A DNA stretch of 64,000 nt from Apostichopus japonicus (taxonomy: Eukaryota > Echinodermata > Holothuroidea > Aspidochirotida > Stichopodidae). The position numbers and the translations under genes were made by a program. The notes under the pieces are model-generated. The model was not told the DNA's origin, did no database searches, and was given only the letters and a program-made list of their open reading frames with translations. Shown piece after piece: positions 62,488-64,000 of the stretch (within the stretch, counting starts at the first letter, position 1; each line of letters begins with the position of its first letter). The stretch lies in assembly GCF_037975245.1 (NCBI RefSeq), contig NC_092569.1, positions 22,286,168 to 22,350,167 of the forward strand. The letters run 5' to 3'.

Positions 62488-62856
62488 ATTGTATAATAAT
62501 ATATATATATACAGTATCGATGTTATTAATATATTTTGGTATTGGTGCCATTGCAATAGCATTAAGTAGTTGGTTTGTTTATCCTTCCTAGATCTACTTT
62601 ACGTTCTTGTTTATATTCCTTCTTGTTTTATATGCATGTCAGTGAAATGGGATACGAACGGAAGTTTTCTTTAAGCTGTCAATATAATCATAATTCATGA
62701 ACATGTTTTTGTCAGAAAGATTTTAAGAATCTTATTAATTTCCGTGTATATATGGAGTGTTTACACTATATAGATAAACATCTCAACTCTTTGTCCATGG
62801 TGACATCTCACAATCTCTTGCTGTCATATTCGTTTATTCTACTCTAGTGGAATAAA

Positions 62857-63640
62857 GGTAATAATAATATAAATAATATGTGCTATTTATAAAGCGCTTT
62901 CCAATAAAATATCAAAGCGCTGTACAGAAATAAATACCTAAAAGATATCTAACAATACAACAAATTGCACCAGGTATCTAAAAATAGCAATACAAATAAT
63001 AAAAAAAGGAATAATTAAAACATAGTAGCAAATATTTACATTACATTACAAGTATAAAGTGTTCATATTAAACATTTAAATATATGTGTTTTCAAATCCC
63101 TCTTAAAATGATTAAGATTAGTTAAAGAACAGATATTTTCCGGAAGACTTTTCCAAATCTTGGGGCAGCTGCTGTGAAAGATCTCTCTCCGTAGAAGTTG
63201 GTCTTGGATTTAGAAGGATGGAAAAGAAAGAGTTGCGATGAGGAGCGTAAACTACGACTCGGTTCATATTTGGTGATGAGTTCCGAAATGTAGACAGAAG
63301 CCATATTATTTAGAGATTTGAAAGTGAGCAGTGTTATCTCATAATTGATACGTTGTTGTATTGGTAGCCAATGCAGTTCACGGAGGATGGGGGGTTATAT
63401 GCTCATTCCTCTTGGAACGCGTTACTAATCTGGCGGCAGAATTTTGTACTCGCTGCAACTTCGATATTTCACTTGACGGAATGCCATAAAGGAGACTGTT
63501 ACAGTAGTAAGCATTTTGTTTTTGTAACAGTGATCTGTGAACCTTCGGATTACTCTTTAACAGAGGCAACAAGACAAATATGCCAGCTACGTTCGACTTT
63601 CATAATCTCTGTTATTGCTGGTGATTAACCTCTCTCTGTA
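62857..63640 (-). mobile_element. CR1/L2-type LINE 3' end, frameshifted
   Basis: Minus strand: QNAYYCNSLLYGIPSSEISK, LQRVQNSAARLVTRSKRNEH and ITP in one frame. After a frameshift come MASVYISELITKYEPSRSLR, FTAAAPRFGKVFRK and the terminal HFKRDLKTHIFKCLI before a stop near 63089. These are the typical last blocks of CR1/L2-type reverse transcriptase proteins. The 3' tail has the usual AGCGCTTTATAAATA end followed by (TAATAA) repeats at about 62857-62880. 5' truncated and inactive. Confidence 0.9.
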
Positions 63641-64000
63641 TATATGAATTAATTAAATTTATACCAGTATACGATCTCGCATCCTGTCGCTTCAATGATA
63701 TTATATGAAGTTTGTCTTTACATTTAAACATAAATTACGGAGGGTGGTTGGCCACTATCTCATTACATTTTCAGTTTTAACTATACCAATTACGAACGAG
63801 CAAGCATAAATCATATTCTGCATCTCGTGTGAGATATAAGTTAAAGGATTTTTTTGCAAATTGATATTTTCACCTAGTTTTTCCTATTAAACAACAAATC
63901 AAGGTTAAATATAATTCTTATTTACTTTCGATACACATTAAAGTGATTTATATGATAACGTTCAAAGAAATTAAAACAAAAAGAAGATGGAAAGATGCCC

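Overview
This is eukaryotic DNA with long introns, GT-AG splice sites, (TA)n microsatellites and many transposable elements. The gene content and the frequent short 'taggcct' intergenic motif suggest a marine deuterostome invertebrate, most likely an echinoderm. A fibrinogen-domain secreted protein and prostanoid-like GPCRs fit a sea cucumber or relative. The species call is inference.

Five gene models can be read by assembling exons. (1) VPS28 (ESCRT-I subunit), minus strand, coding exons 9671 to 4568; its 3' end lies off the left edge. (2) A secreted protein with TIL, VWC/TILa-like, EGF-like and fibrinogen C-terminal domains, plus strand, 7 exons, 11401-25344. (3) RAE1/Gle2 mRNA-export WD40 protein, plus strand, 10 coding exons, 33384-44475. 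(4, 5) Two tandem class A GPCR first exons (54353-55333 and 58563-59483). Each ends in phase 0 after TM6, and only one TM7 exon is visible (61433-61633).

The most striking structure is at the left edge. A 71-bp tandem array (1-1099, continuing at 4447-4567) is not random satellite. Read on the minus strand, each unit is the last 42 nt of VPS28 coding exon 5 plus its 5' splice donor and 29 nt of intron. At least 17 decoy copies of this exon-intron junction lie in the intron just downstream of the real exon. All decoys carry C at donor position -1, where the real exon has G. A young, rearranged Ty3/gypsy-type LTR element is inserted within one unit.

Other layout: 4.7-9.6 kb, VPS28 introns with a polypurine array and a CR1-like LINE fragment. 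9.7-11.4 kb, the gap between divergent VPS28 and the fibrinogen-domain gene, with two tRNA-derived SINE copies that carry a hammerhead-ribozyme motif. 11.5-17.6 kb, intron 1 of the fibrinogen-domain gene, with two LINE remnants. 19.8-22.9 kb, foldback and hAT-type elements around exons 4 and 5. 25.4-29.2 kb, intergenic with no recognised gene. 29.2-45.7 kb, RAE1 with a hAT MITE upstream and 17-bp, 39-bp and 35-bp minisatellites in its introns. 45.7-48.8 kb, a 60-bp minisatellite. 49.7-52.5 kb, a GATATC-rich foldback element, a degenerate hAT transposon and a SINE. 54.3-61.7 kb, the GPCRs. 62.86-63.64 kb, a CR1/L2-type LINE 3' end.

All calls come from reading sequence by eye. No alignment or database search was run.
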